A stretch of DNA of 53,490 bases from Halalkalicoccus subterraneus (GTDB lineage Archaea > Halobacteriota > Halobacteria > Halobacteriales > Halalkalicoccaceae): NCBI RefSeq assembly GCF_003697815.1, contig NZ_RDQG01000008.1, positions 1 to 53,490 on the forward strand. Direction: 5' to 3'. The notes under the pieces were generated by a model. It was given only the letters and a program-made list of their open reading frames with translations, was not told the DNA's origin and made no database searches. How positions within the stretch are numbered: position 1 is the first letter of the stretch; each line of letters starts with the position of its first letter. A program made the translations under genes and the position numbers. Below are positions 39,855-49,102 of the stretch, piece after piece.

Positions 39855-40273
39855 GAGTCCTCCAGATCGCGGGCGATGTTCGCGAGGCTCTCCTTGGGTT
39901 TCTCGACGGCCTCGTAGACGACCTCCTCGCCGGGTTTTCGCAGACCGTAGGCGAACTCGGGCTCGATGGTGTCGAGCAACACCGAGCCGCCGACCGGGCG
40001 GCCCGCTTCTTCGAGCCACTCCCCGAGGCGGTTCGTTCCCGAGCCCTCGCGGGCCATGTCGGGGCCGTCGTACGCGCCGCTTACGTGGGGACCGTCAGCG
40101 AACCCGCCCTCGACCTTCGCATGATAGGTCGTTCCGTCGATGACGAGGCGGACGACCTCACCCGCTGGCAGCGAGCCCTCGGGCAGGTCGATCCGTTTTC
40201 GGCGCGCGCCGTGACGGGCGACCGTGGCGCGCAGCGTCTCGACTGCCGGGTTCTCGCTCGAAATTCGGTCCAT
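39851..40273 (-). CDS. Conserved haloarchaeal protein (DUF7112-like)
   Basis: 140 residues, no cysteines, acidic, all-beta-looking start RKRIDLPEGSLPAGEVVRLV, then TYHAKVEGGFADGPHVSGAY and FAYGLRKPGEEVVYEAVEKP. Second gene of the eS6 operon, 12 bp after eS6. No catalytic motif seen. DUF number is a recollection. Confidence 0.8.
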   Translation of the reverse strand: MDRISSENPAVETLRATVARHGARRKRIDLPEGSLPAGEVVRLVIDGTTYHAKVEGGFADGPHVSGAYDGPDMAREGSGTNRLGEWLEEAGRPVGGSVLLDTIEPEFAYGLRKPGEEVVYEAVEKPKESLANIARDLEDS

Positions 40274-40285
40274 GGGAAGGGGGAG

Positions 40286-40702
40286 TTACTCGTCGTCGTC
40301 GTCGTCGTCTTCGTCGTCGCCGTCCTCGCTGAACAGGTCCTCGACGCTCTCGTCGCCGTAGGCGCTGATCTTGGCGTTGATCTGAACGACTTCCTCGCTG
40401 ATCTCGCGCCCGCGGACGGTGACGCGCTTTCGCTCGCCGTCGCGCTGGGGCTTGTAGCCGGTGCCACCGGTGAGAAGCACCTGCTTGAGAGCGGGGCCCG
40501 AGACGTCCGAGCGAAGGGGACGGCCGGCGGTGTCCGAGCCGCCGGTGAGTTCGAGCGAGTAGTCGGAGAGGCCGACAGCGCCTCCGTCGACCTCGTCGCC
40601 GAGGTCCCGACCGAGGAACCGGTTCGCGTCTTGACCATCTACGTCGCGCTGGTAGGTCGCACCCGTTTCGGGGTCCGAGACGACGACCTTGAAGTCTGCC
40701 AT
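40286..40702 (-). CDS. rps6e: 30S ribosomal protein S6e (eS6)
   Basis: 138 residues from the ATG at 40702. [34 protein letters not shown] and [22 protein letters not shown] are diagnostic of eS6. The C-terminal tail is a long run of Asp/Glu (last ~15 residues), extreme even for a haloarchaeon. First gene of a three-gene operon with two unknown haloarchaeal proteins. T-run promoter 28 bp upstream. Confidence 0.96.
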   Translation of the reverse strand: MADFKVVVSDPETGATYQRDVDGQDANRFLGRDLGDEVDGGAVGLSDYSLELTGGSDTAGRPLRSDVSGPALKQVLLTGGTGYKPQRDGERKRVTVRGREISEEVVQINAKISAYGDESVEDLFSEDGDDEDDDDDDE

Positions 40703-40725
40703 GGCCGAAATCAGACGGGCGCGGG

Positions 40726-40735
40726 TAAAAAGGGT
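40726..40735 (-). promoter_or_regulatory. Promoter box of the eS6 operon
   Basis: Minus-strand CTTTTTACC ~28 bp before the ATG at 40702. Confidence 0.6.
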
Positions 40736-40810
40736 GTTGAACCGGCCGCGCACCCCGAGAACGGCTCGCGTATCGACGGGCACAAACCGCCCCAATTCCG
40801 AGGGAGGGTA

Positions 40811-42163
40811 ATGGATATCGAGTTCCTCGGCGGAGCCGGGGAGATCGGCCGCAGCGCGGTCCTCGTCACCGGAGACGACGGGACGCTGCTGCTCGATTTC
40901 GGGATGAGCACCGACAACCCGCCGCGCCTACCCCTCGACTGTGACCCCGACGCCGTCGTCGTCTCACATGGCCACCTCGACCACGCCGGGGCGGTGCCCG
41001 CGCTGCTCTCGGGCGAAGCGCGCCCGCCGGTTCACTGGACGCCCCCCACACGGGAGCTCGCGACGACGCTCGCACGCGATACGCTGAAACTCCACGGAGG
41101 GAGCTACCGGTGTCCGTTCACCGAAACCGACGTCGCGCGGCTCACGCAGGTCTCACGGACCCACGGCTACCGCGAGCCATTCGAGGCCGCCGGCTTCGAG
41201 GTGACGCTGTACAACGCCGGTCACATCCCCGGCAGTGCCCATGTGATAGTGGACGAAGCGGGCCGGAGTCCCGCCAGCAGCCGGACGCAGTCCGGCGACA
41301 ACGGGGGGACACGCCTGCTGTACACCGGCGATTTCCACGTCGACGAGCGGGAACCGTCGGCCGGGACGAGTGACCACGATGGCCCCTACGGACAGCGCCT
41401 CGTCGCGGGCTCGACCGCCCGGCCCGAGGCGGACCTCGTGATCTGTGAGAGCACCTACTCGGACGTGAGCCACGATCCGCGCGCCGAGGTCGAACGCCGG
41501 TTCGCAGAGAGCGTCAGAACCACGCTCTGGGAGGGCGGCGCCGTCGTCGTGCCCGCGTTCGCCATCGGGCGAACCCAGGAGCTGCTGCTGGTCTGTGCGG
41601 AGTACGACATTCCCTGTTACGTCGACGGGATGGGCAAAGGGGTGACGCGAATGCTTCGGCGCCATCCCGAGTTCGTCCGCGACCCCGAGGCGCTCAAACG
41701 CGCGACCTCCCACGCGCGGTTCGTCACCGGCCGGGACGGCCAGCGAAAGCGGATCGCCGAGCAGAACGCGGCGATCGTCACCACCAGCGGGATGCTTTCG
41801 GGGGGGCCGGCGATGACGTACATTCCAGAGATCCGGCGGAATCCGACCAACAAGATCGCGATGACGGGCTATCAGGTCGAGGGCACGCCCGGACGCGAAC
41901 TGCTCGATACCGGGAGCGCCGAGATAGATAGACGGGTACTGCCCGTCGCGGCACGGGTCGAATCGTACGACTTCTCGGCGCATACGGATCGCGGGGGTCT
42001 GTTCGAGTTCCTCGCGAACTACGAGGACACCCCGATACTGGTGAACCACGGCGACCGCTGTGAGGCGTTCGCGGCGGAGCTTCGCGAGGAGGACTACGAG
42101 GCGAGCGCGCCCGAACTCGGCGAGACGATCAGAGCACCGTCGTCCACGCGAGCACGACGATGA
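40811..42163 (+). CDS. Beta-CASP metallo-beta-lactamase RNA nuclease (CPSF2-like, no KH domain)
   Basis: 450 residues. MBL motifs: [15 protein letters not shown] (HxHxDH, 53-58), [22 protein letters not shown]; beta-CASP motifs: [30 protein letters not shown] and [10 protein letters not shown], then LVNHGD. The N-terminal KH domain of archaeal CPSF1-type factors is absent, so it is the smaller aCPSF2/RNase J-like class. Likely an endo- or exoribonuclease in mRNA 3'-end processing or decay. A short Ser/Arg-rich insertion (~150-163) precedes the metal-binding TGDFHVD. SD-like GGGAGGG sits just before the ATG. Confidence 0.92.
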   Translation: MDIEFLGGAGEIGRSAVLVTGDDGTLLLDFGMSTDNPPRLPLDCDPDAVVVSHGHLDHAGAVPALLSGEARPPVHWTPPTRELATTLARDTLKLHGGSYRCPFTETDVARLTQVSRTHGYREPFEAAGFEVTLYNAGHIPGSAHVIVDEAGRSPASSRTQSGDNGGTRLLYTGDFHVDEREPSAGTSDHDGPYGQRLVAGSTARPEADLVICESTYSDVSHDPRAEVERRFAESVRTTLWEGGAVVVPAFAIGRTQELLLVCAEYDIPCYVDGMGKGVTRMLRRHPEFVRDPEALKRATSHARFVTGRDGQRKRIAEQNAAIVTTSGMLSGGPAMTYIPEIRRNPTNKIAMTGYQVEGTPGRELLDTGSAEIDRRVLPVAARVESYDFSAHTDRGGLFEFLANYEDTPILVNHGDRCEAFAAELREEDYEASAPELGETIRAPSSTRARR

Positions 42164-42311
42164 AGACGCCGATCACGACCGCCGAGAGGACGTCCAGCGC
42201 GAACCCGCTCTCCCCGCGGATGTCGCGGGTCGTAAAGGCGAGCGCGAGCAGTCCCCCCACCGTCACGAGCAACACGAGCGCGACGTACACGAGATCGAGC
42301 AGTCCTGCCAT
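42129..42311 (-). CDS. Small two-helix membrane protein
   Basis: 60 residues, almost entirely two hydrophobic helices (LLDLVYVALVLLVTVGGLLALAF and [20 protein letters not shown], each read in part) joined by a short acidic/basic turn TTRDIRGESG. Overlaps the end of the nuclease gene antisense by 35 bp. A clean two-TM pattern makes it a probable real gene, but no family is known. Confidence 0.6.
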   Translation of the reverse strand: MAGLLDLVYVALVLLVTVGGLLALAFTTRDIRGESGFALDVLSAVVIGVFIVVLAWTTVL

Positions 42312-42387
42312 GTTCGCGCTATCGACGGGCCGTCACTAAGCGTTTCGGGAGCACAACGGTAATGGCACCCCACGGAGTAGCCCGACC

Positions 42388-42786
42388 ATGCGAATGGAAC
42401 TGCGGGTGTGCAAACACTGCTTCAACGGCGAGCACGGCAACCCGTCGAAGACGGCCGTCACCCAGGACATGGTCGAGTGCGCCAAGCAGGTCCGCGAGTA
42501 CAAGGACCTCATCGGCCTCGAGAGCCTGTACATCACGATGGTCGAGGAGGGAGATACGGGCGGCGCGGAGGCGCTTCCGGCCATCGTCGCGAGCATCGAG
42601 GGCAACCGGGTGAACCTCTCGGACACCCAACTCGTAATGGAGGACGCAGAGGGCAACATGCTCGTCTACCCCGAGCCCGAGGACATCCTCGAGGTCCTGA
42701 CGCGTAACCTGGATCAGATCGACGGGCAGACCCGAAACGACGTGATGGTCGACCTCTCGGAGGACTCGACCGAACTGGTCGGTTAG
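42388..42786 (+). CDS. Conserved haloarchaeal protein, N-terminal CxxC
   Basis: 132 residues: MRMELRVCKHCFNGEHGN (CxxC at 8-11) then an alpha/beta domain with ESLYITMVEEGD, NLSDTQLVMEDAEGNMLVYP and EDILEVLTRNLDQI. A single CKHC pair plus His could bind a metal as a dimer. ATG codons at 42388 and 42394 are both possible. Function unknown. Confidence 0.75.
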   Translation: MRMELRVCKHCFNGEHGNPSKTAVTQDMVECAKQVREYKDLIGLESLYITMVEEGDTGGAEALPAIVASIEGNRVNLSDTQLVMEDAEGNMLVYPEPEDILEVLTRNLDQIDGQTRNDVMVDLSEDSTELVG

Positions 42787-42879
42787 GGACGATCACGGCG
42801 ATCGGATTCTCCCATCCCAACCCCAGGGGCGGCGTTCGACGCGGAGGCCGGCGATCGGCCTTGCGAGCGCGGGGCGAGG

Positions 42880-42890
42880 GCCTTTACCTG
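42880..42890 (+). promoter_or_regulatory. Promoter box of the DUF4112 gene
   Basis: GGCCTTTACC ~27 bp before the ATG at 42910. Confidence 0.5.
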
Positions 42891-42909
42891 CACCGCATAT
42901 AGAACGGGT

Positions 42910-43350
42910 ATGGAAACCAACGCTGGTGACGACGGCGGCGACCGGATCGACGAGGGAGTCGACTGGAACGACGACGAGCAGTTCGAGTGGAGCGTCGAGG
43001 ACCTCCCGTTATCGGGCGACATAGATGCGACCCTCGAACGCATCGAGTGGGTAGGTGACCTGCTCGACGAGGCGATCCCGGTGCCGGGGACGGACTACCG
43101 CATCGGCCTCGATCCCCTCCTCGGGATCGTTCCCGTGGGCGGTGACGCCATCGCGACGGTGATCTCACTGTACATCATCGGGGAAGCCGCCCGCGTCGGC
43201 GTCTCGAAATCGACGCTCGGCCTCATGATCGGGCTGGTCGCCGTCGACGCCATCGTCGGTTCGATCCCGGTCATCGGGACGGTGTTCGACGCCGTCTGGA
43301 AGTCGAACAAGTGGAACGTCGAACTGCTCAAGCGGGAACTCGACGCCTAA
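42910..43350 (+). CDS. DUF4112 domain membrane protein
   Basis: 146 residues. Charged N-terminus, then LLDEAIPVPGTDYRIGLDPLLG, PVGGDAIATVISLYI and VDAIVGSIPVIGTVFDAVWKSN (parts), the usual DUF4112 arrangement with two to three membrane segments. Found in bacteria and archaea; function unknown. Stand-alone gene with its own promoter. Confidence 0.85.
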   Translation: METNAGDDGGDRIDEGVDWNDDEQFEWSVEDLPLSGDIDATLERIEWVGDLLDEAIPVPGTDYRIGLDPLLGIVPVGGDAIATVISLYIIGEAARVGVSKSTLGLMIGLVAVDAIVGSIPVIGTVFDAVWKSNKWNVELLKRELDA

Positions 43351-43469
43351 CGACGGACGGTACTCCCGTCTCACCGTCCGGTTTTTCGACGTCTCCTCGG
43401 TACGTCGAGAACACTCCTATAGAGTCGTGACGACGGTTGAAAGGGAAACGGGATTCAACGCGAGCGCGG

Positions 43470-44465
43470 TCAGTCGTCCGTCCTACCGCCGTCCGTCGCG
43501 GCCGTGCGAGCCTCCTGGCGGCGCTGGCGCATGTAGCGCGCCCGGAGGACGTTACCGTACATCGAGAGGAAGAGGCCGATGAAGAGGACGAGGACCCCGA
43601 TGTTGATGCCGACGGTACGGAGGAGACTCCCCTCGCCGAAGACGATCGTCTGACTGATGGGGTAGCCGCCGTAGCTCATGCTCGCCAGCAGGATGCTCAC
43701 GACCCCGATGATCGTGAGCACGCCCATGACGTTGGTCACCCAGCCCCAACTGGGTTTCAGCCGGAGGCGCTCGATGCCGGTCACCGACTCGGACTCGGCG
43801 TCGCCGTGATACTCGGGCGTGTCGGATTTCGGGAGAAAGGCCTTCATCTCGACGGGGTAGAACGCCGGATGGAAGCCGTGTTCGAAGGTGTGAAACATCA
43901 CTCCCATCATCATGATCACGCCCAGCGCGCCGTGGAACGCGACGAACGCGATGACGACCGACTGTGAGTTGTAGAAGTCGATCAGCATCGTCTTCTGCCA
44001 GATGAGGAGCCCCGAAACCATCAACAACAGCAGTTCGACGGCGAAGATGGCGATCACACCCTTGCCCACGTAGGAGAGCAGCGGGATCTCGTCGGCCGAA
44101 TAGCCCGCGAACTGTCGGGCGTTGGGGTGGCGTTCGTCGGCCATGCCGGCCGCGAACTTCATGTCCTGGACGAACGCGGCGACGTCGCCGGGGGTCGGCA
44201 ACACTGCGGTGAGGCTGACCGAACCGCCCGCGCGCAGGAGCATGTAGAAGACCCAGAAGGCCGTCAGGAAGATCAGCGCGAAGCCCGCGACCCGGTGGAC
44301 CGCGAGCACGCCCGTGTTGCCGCCCATGAGTTCGACGAGCCACCACAGTTCGTCGTTGAACGCGACGGCGTAACCCGTGAAGAAGAGCAGGAACACCGTC
44401 AGCGCGAGCAGCGAGTGAAACATCGTCGTCACGCGGGAGAACTTCCCGTGGTCGAGGGAGGTCAT
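43470..44465 (-). CDS. Cytochrome b subunit of a formate dehydrogenase-type complex
   Basis: 331 residues, about seven hydrophobic segments. SRVTTMFHSLLALTVFLLFFTGY, LAVHRVAGFALIFLTAFWVFY and FVAFHGALGVIMMMGVMFHTFEH supply the membrane histidines expected for two b hemes (FdnI/HybB-like fold). It should pass electrons from the Fe-S subunit to menaquinone. Two extra C-terminal helices (~residues 255-310) extend beyond the 4-helix core. Its ATG overlaps the preceding gene as ATGA, so it is translated together with the Fe-S and catalytic subunits. Confidence 0.85.
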   Translation of the reverse strand: MTSLDHGKFSRVTTMFHSLLALTVFLLFFTGYAVAFNDELWWLVELMGGNTGVLAVHRVAGFALIFLTAFWVFYMLLRAGGSVSLTAVLPTPGDVAAFVQDMKFAAGMADERHPNARQFAGYSADEIPLLSYVGKGVIAIFAVELLLLMVSGLLIWQKTMLIDFYNSQSVVIAFVAFHGALGVIMMMGVMFHTFEHGFHPAFYPVEMKAFLPKSDTPEYHGDAESESVTGIERLRLKPSWGWVTNVMGVLTIIGVVSILLASMSYGGYPISQTIVFGEGSLLRTVGINIGVLVLFIGLFLSMYGNVLRARYMRQRRQEARTAATDGGRTDD

Positions 44466-44938
44466 TCGGCGTCACCCCCACAGGTGGTGTCGCTCGCGGA
44501 GTCGGATCGCTCGCCCCCGTCCGTCGCGACCGCGTCGCTGTTTCGGCGCGGGGCTCCGTGCGGGCGCATGCGCGCGGCGAGCCGGCGGAAGGCGATCCAG
44601 TGCATGAAGATCATCACGAGGATGAACACGCCCATCAGCACGTCCGCGAAGTGGATCAGCGTGATCAGCCAGTCCAGGGCCGGCTTCGTGTTGCCCTGGA
44701 TCCACCCCGCGCCGACGCCGCCGCCCTCGACGGTCGGGCGCACGCGCTGGAGCGCCTCGAACTGGATCGCCCGGACGCCGATCAGCCAGACCGATCCGAC
44801 CGCGAGCGCCAGCGAGAGGACGGCGCTGATCCAGAAGGCCGCCCGATCCGAGAGCCCGCGGTTCCCGCCGTCGGACTCCGTACGCTCGTCGGCAACGTGA
44901 TCGGAGTCGCCGCCGGTCTCGGGGTCCGTGTCGCTCAT
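44462..44938 (-). CDS. Small membrane subunit between Fe-S and cytochrome b genes
   Basis: 158 residues from the ATG at 44938. Acidic N-terminus (1-30), then two hydrophobic segments: FWISAVLSLALAVGSVWLIG (~residues 36-55) and the longer LDWLITLIHFADVLMGVFIL (~92-111) continuing to VMIFMHWIAFRRL. Two histidines (LIHFAD, FMHWIAF) inside the helices could be heme ligands. ATGA overlaps on both sides show it is part of the operon. No family recognised. Confidence 0.8.
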   Translation of the reverse strand: MSDTDPETGGDSDHVADERTESDGGNRGLSDRAAFWISAVLSLALAVGSVWLIGVRAIQFEALQRVRPTVEGGGVGAGWIQGNTKPALDWLITLIHFADVLMGVFILVMIFMHWIAFRRLAARMRPHGAPRRNSDAVATDGGERSDSASDTTCGGDAE

Positions 44939-45609
44939 CTGTCGAACATCCCCGTGTCGTCGCCGAAGATGATCTCCATGGCGGTGTCGTTGAAGAACGC
45001 ACCGCTGTCGCGTTTCTCCAACTCGTCCGCGATCTCGCCGGAGGAACCCACGAGGATGGCGTCGGTCGCACACTCCTCGGCGCAGGCGGGTCCCTTCCCG
45101 ACGTCCTGGCGCTCCTCACAGCCCGTACACTTGTCCATCGTCCCCCCCGATCCGACGACCGCGGTCAGCCCCTCGTTCGATTCGGGGAACTGGGGCGCGC
45201 CGAACGGACAGGCCGAGAGACAGTACTGACAGCCGATACAGAGGTCGTCGACGACCTCGACGAAGCCGTTGTCCTTCTTCTGGAGGGCGTTGGTCGGACA
45301 GACCGACACGCAGGGGGCGTTCTCGCAGTGATAACACTGCATCGGGAGGCTCGTCTCGCCGGGGCTCATCCCCTCCTCGATCGCGCTGACCTGCTGACCG
45401 TTGAACCCGCTCTCGCCCTCGACGCCCTCGAGCATCGTCGTGATGTCGATACGCTGGTCGTCGACCGGGACGTCCCAGGTACGCTTGCAGGCGACCACGC
45501 AGCCGCCACAGTCGATACACGCCTCGACGTCGGGGAAGATCCGCATCCCCTCGCCGGTACTCATGACGCCCTGACCGAGTCGCTCTTGGGTCGATTCGTT
45601 CGCTGACAT
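44935..45609 (-). CDS. Formate dehydrogenase Fe-S subunit (four-cluster ferredoxin type)
   Basis: 224 residues. CIDCGGCVVACKRTW (~31-45), CYHCENAPCVSVCPTNAL (~92-109), CIGCQYCLSACPFGAP (~123-138) and CTGCEERQ...CAEECATDAI (~160-185) provide the four [4Fe-4S] sites of an FdnH/DmsB-like electron-transfer subunit. No Tat signal of its own; probably co-exported with the catalytic subunit. A 1-bp gap separates it from the catalytic gene and its stop overlaps the next ATG as ATGA. Confidence 0.92.
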   Translation of the reverse strand: MSANESTQERLGQGVMSTGEGMRIFPDVEACIDCGGCVVACKRTWDVPVDDQRIDITTMLEGVEGESGFNGQQVSAIEEGMSPGETSLPMQCYHCENAPCVSVCPTNALQKKDNGFVEVVDDLCIGCQYCLSACPFGAPQFPESNEGLTAVVGSGGTMDKCTGCEERQDVGKGPACAEECATDAILVGSSGEIADELEKRDSGAFFNDTAMEIIFGDDTGMFDR

Positions 45610-45610
45610 T

Positions 45611-48600
45611 CTAGTCGTCCCCCGTCTGTGGTTGCATGCTCTGGTTTCTGACGTCCCACTCGTAGGAGTCGCCGAGTCCGGCCTCCTCCTGTGGGTAGTC
45701 GATGACCTCCATGTTCAGTTCCTCGATGCGCTGTTCGGTCGCCTTCTCGACCCGGACGAGTCCCGCCTTGGTCTCCTGCATCTGCGTCTCGGCGTCGAAC
45801 CCACTGGAGGTGACGAAGTTCGCGCTGTCGCCGATCGCGAGCGGCTTCGATCCCTCGGGGTACTTGTCGCTCATGTTCTGCCCGTGGGCGATCCCGCCCC
45901 AGTGATACGGCAGGAAGACCTCGTTACCGCCCTGTGGGCGGTAGGTGACCTTCGCTTTCACGAGAATCGAGCCCTTGTCGGCGTCGGCGGAGGTGATGAT
46001 GACGTGGTCCTCGCCGCCGACCAGATCGAGGTCCTCGGCCATGTCGGGGTGGATCTCCGCGTACATGTGGGGCTGGAGGTCGGCCGTATAGGGGTTGTTC
46101 CGCGTCTCGGCGCCCCCGCCCTGATGTTCGACCTGTCGCCCCGATGTGAGGATCGTGTCGATCCCCTGGTCGTAGGCGCGCTGGGTCGCCTCCTGCTGGG
46201 TCGCGGCGTTGTTCTGATCGAGCCGGAAGAAGTTGGTCTGCTGGCCGTTTGCGGGCCACTGCTCGGCCAGATCGGGCCGCGGGCTCTGGATCGGTTCGCG
46301 GTGTTTCGGGACCGTATCGATGAAGTTCCAGACGACCGCCCGTGCCCGGCCGCGTCCGGTCGGCGGGTCAGGTTGGGCGTTGTCGTACTGCTCGTAGAAC
46401 GCCAAGTTGTGGTCGTGGTCCCGCTGTTCGTTCAGCGCGGCCGCACAGTCGTAGATCGAGACGTCCTCGCGCAGCGCGTATTCCATCGGAATCGTCAACG
46501 AGGAGGCATCGGCCGGGTCCTCCGGCAGCGTCGTCGTGAAGCCCGGATACTGCGGGACACCGATGACCTCGCCGTCGAACCAATCGGGCTGATAGGACTC
46601 GCGAAGCATGTCCAGGCCCGCCTCGCCCTCCTGCTCGTAGGTCTCGGCGAGCGGGTACTCCTTGTCGACGCCCGTCGCCTCCCACTCCTCGGGCGTCGGG
46701 GCGTCGATACCCCAGTTCGCGCGGAAGTCGTGACCACCCTCGGCCGGATGGACGTCGTCGCGCCAGATGATCGGCGTCCCGGGATGCTCGTCGCCCCAAC
46801 AGGGCCACGGCAGCCCCCAGAACTCGCCGCTGACCGGCAGTCCCTCGCTGTCGGCCCGCAGCGTCTCGGTGCTGAAGGCGTCGTCGTGTTCCTTCTGGCG
46901 CTGGAGGCGTTCGGGACTCTGCTGGTAGCCGACCGTGCGCACCCCGAGGTTGATCTCCCGCAGCACGTCCTCGTAGGTGCTCTTACCGTTGTAGAGTTCG
47001 GGACCGCTCCCCCAGTCGAAGTGCTCGCCGAAGCCGAAGCGTCCGGCCAGTTCCTGCATGATCTGCAGGTCGGGCTTGGAGGCGTGGGCCGGCGAGGCGA
47101 CGGGTTCGCTCCACTGGACGGAGCGATGGGAGTTGGTCACCGAGCGGTGGTGCTCGTACTGGCTCGATACCGGCAGCAACAGGACGTTGTCGGCGTCGGC
47201 GTCCTCAAGCGTGCCGGCGACGGCGGGGAAGAGGTCGACGACCACCAGCAGGTCGAGCGCCTCCATCGCCTTCTTCATCTTGTCCATCTCGGTGATGGAG
47301 TTGGCCGAGTGGCCCCAGAAGAAGGCCATCTTCAACGGGTCGGGCTGGTAGAGGGTCGACTCGTGGAGCCGGTCCTCCTGCTGGAGGGCGGCCTCGTACC
47401 AGCGGGCGACCGACAGCCCGTCCTGGAGCATCATCGTCCGCGGGTCGATCTGGCGTTGAGAGCCGCCGTCCTCGGAGCTGCCCTGATCGGCGCCGCCGTC
47501 CCCACCCGACCCCCCTTGGGCAGCGGGATCGCCCGTCTGCGAGTCGGCCTCGGTTGGGGACTGGGAGTTCGGACCCGCGCCGGTGTCCTCGGCCTGCGAG
47601 ACGTCCTCGACGGCGTCGCTCTGTTCGGTCTCCGCCGATTGGAGTTCGCTTGCGGCGGGCGGGCCGCCACCGCCCGCGGAGAGCTGCTGCCAGATGTCGT
47701 CAGGCATCGTCGCGAAACGGTCGTGAAGGTCCCAGAAATCCGTCGAGCCGCTCGTCCACGGGCTCCGGTTCCAGACGTTCGTCCAGTGGACCCACGAGCC
47801 GGCCGCCGACACGGAGTAGTAGCCCGGTAGGATGGTGCTGTCGACGCCCAGATCGGTCGCACCCTGGACGTTGGCGTGTCCACGCATCACCTGCAGGCCG
47901 CCGCCGCTGCGGGCGGCGCTGCCCGAGGCAAGCGAGTGCAGCGCGTACGAGCGGATGTTCTGGGTACCGTTGTTGTGCTGGGTGCCGCCCATCGCCCACT
48001 CGATCTGGATGTTGGGCTTGTTCTCGATGATCAGGTCGCCGAGCTCTTGGAGCTGCTCGACGTCGATCCAGGTGATGTCGGCGACCGTCTCGAGGTCGTA
48101 CTGTTCGAGTTCGGCCTCGGCGTCGGGCCAGCCGTTGACCCGTTCGGAGAGCATCTCGTCGTCGAGTTCGCCCTGCTGCTCGAGGTAGTTCATCAGCCCC
48201 ATCAGCAGCGCCACGTCGGTACCCGGACGCATCCGGTAGTAGTTGTCGGCGTGCGAGGAGGTCTTCGTGTATCGGGGGTCGATCGAGACGACGGTCCCGT
48301 CCCTCGCTTGCCCCTCGAGGATGTGCTGCATCGCGATCGGGTGGGACTCGGCGGGGTTCTGCCCGCAGATGATGAGCAGATCGAAATTCCGGTAGTCGTT
48401 GATCGTGTTGGTCATCGCCCCGTAGCCCCACGTGTTCGAAAGGCCCGTGACGGTCGGGGAGTGACAGATCCGCGCCTGGTGATCGCAGTTGTTCGTCCCC
48501 ATGAAGGCCGAGAGCTTCCGGAAGGCGTAGGCCTCCTCGTTTGCGTGGTGGGCGCTTCCCATCATCATGACGCTCTCGGGGGTGTACTCCTCGATGATCT

Positions 48601-49009
48601 CGGCGTACTTCTCTTCGATGATGTCGTAGGCCTCGCTCCACGAGATCGTCTCCCACCCGCCGTCGACCCGGTGCATCGGCCGTTTCAACCGACGATCCGA
48701 GTGCTCGGTCTCGAGGATCCCCGCGCCCTTCGAACAGAGCGAACCGTTGTTGATCGGGTTCTCGTGCCACGGCTCCATACCGACGAAGGAATCACCCTCG
48801 GTGACGCCGCGAAAGCCACAGCCGACCGCACAGTAGTTACAGATCGTCTTGGTCATCTCGCCGTCCGGGGTGGTACCTTCGTCCTCGTCGTCGTTCTGGG
48901 CGAGGGTCTGCCCCGCCGCGCCGCCGCCGAGCGCGACCGCGCCCGCGAGCGCGCTCGCCTTCAGGAACGACCGCCGGTCGAGATCCAGAGAGACGGGCTC
49001 CGCACTCAT
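45611..49009 (-). CDS. Formate dehydrogenase catalytic subunit (Mo/W-bis-MGD, Tat-exported)
   Basis: 1132 residues. Tat signal DRRSFLKASALAGAVALGGG (residues 11-30). [4Fe-4S] ligands C57, C60, C64 (CNYCAVGC) and C92. The metal site is DHQARICHSPTVTG: Cys182 replaces selenocysteine, followed by His183, the FDH signature. C-terminal molybdopterin-binding domain with HGQNMSDKYPEG and VTSSGFD. Oxidises formate to CO2 outside the membrane and passes electrons to the Fe-S and cytochrome b subunits. Odd: an acidic Ser/Gly/Gln-rich insertion (~443-516) in the middle, and overall length ~300 above a typical FDH core. It follows a 24-codon ORF with an ATGA overlap. Confidence 0.93.
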   Translation of the reverse strand: MSAEPVSLDLDRRSFLKASALAGAVALGGGAAGQTLAQNDDEDEGTTPDGEMTKTICNYCAVGCGFRGVTEGDSFVGMEPWHENPINNGSLCSKGAGILETEHSDRRLKRPMHRVDGGWETISWSEAYDIIEEKYAEIIEEYTPESVMMMGSAHHANEEAYAFRKLSAFMGTNNCDHQARICHSPTVTGLSNTWGYGAMTNTINDYRNFDLLIICGQNPAESHPIAMQHILEGQARDGTVVSIDPRYTKTSSHADNYYRMRPGTDVALLMGLMNYLEQQGELDDEMLSERVNGWPDAEAELEQYDLETVADITWIDVEQLQELGDLIIENKPNIQIEWAMGGTQHNNGTQNIRSYALHSLASGSAARSGGGLQVMRGHANVQGATDLGVDSTILPGYYSVSAAGSWVHWTNVWNRSPWTSGSTDFWDLHDRFATMPDDIWQQLSAGGGGPPAASELQSAETEQSDAVEDVSQAEDTGAGPNSQSPTEADSQTGDPAAQGGSGGDGGADQGSSEDGGSQRQIDPRTMMLQDGLSVARWYEAALQQEDRLHESTLYQPDPLKMAFFWGHSANSITEMDKMKKAMEALDLLVVVDLFPAVAGTLEDADADNVLLLPVSSQYEHHRSVTNSHRSVQWSEPVASPAHASKPDLQIMQELAGRFGFGEHFDWGSGPELYNGKSTYEDVLREINLGVRTVGYQQSPERLQRQKEHDDAFSTETLRADSEGLPVSGEFWGLPWPCWGDEHPGTPIIWRDDVHPAEGGHDFRANWGIDAPTPEEWEATGVDKEYPLAETYEQEGEAGLDMLRESYQPDWFDGEVIGVPQYPGFTTTLPEDPADASSLTIPMEYALREDVSIYDCAAALNEQRDHDHNLAFYEQYDNAQPDPPTGRGRARAVVWNFIDTVPKHREPIQSPRPDLAEQWPANGQQTNFFRLDQNNAATQQEATQRAYDQGIDTILTSGRQVEHQGGGAETRNNPYTADLQPHMYAEIHPDMAEDLDLVGGEDHVIITSADADKGSILVKAKVTYRPQGGNEVFLPYHWGGIAHGQNMSDKYPEGSKPLAIGDSANFVTSSGFDAETQMQETKAGLVRVEKATEQRIEELNMEVIDYPQEEAGLGDSYEWDVRNQSMQPQTGDD

Positions 49010-49080
49010 CCGCTCGCCTCACCCCGTGGCGAACGGCTCACGGCCCGCTCGGTCTGATAGATCGTGATAGTTCTACGCAT
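49006..49080 (-). CDS. 24-residue leaderless ORF upstream of the formate dehydrogenase gene
   Basis: ATG at 49080, TGA at 49008-49006, sharing the ATGA overlap with the FDH catalytic gene. Begins MRRTITIYQTERAVSR and is basic (4-5 Arg) with no Cys. The FDH gene is in another frame, so this is not an N-terminal extension. A TTAATTG promoter box is centred 28 bp before the ATG, so this ORF, not the FDH start, is the first codon of the mRNA. It probably drives translational coupling into the FDH gene or is a small protein in its own right. Confidence 0.6.
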   Translation of the reverse strand: MRRTITIYQTERAVSRSPRGEASG

Positions 49081-49102
49081 GCTACAGTCCTACTGAACAG
49101 AC

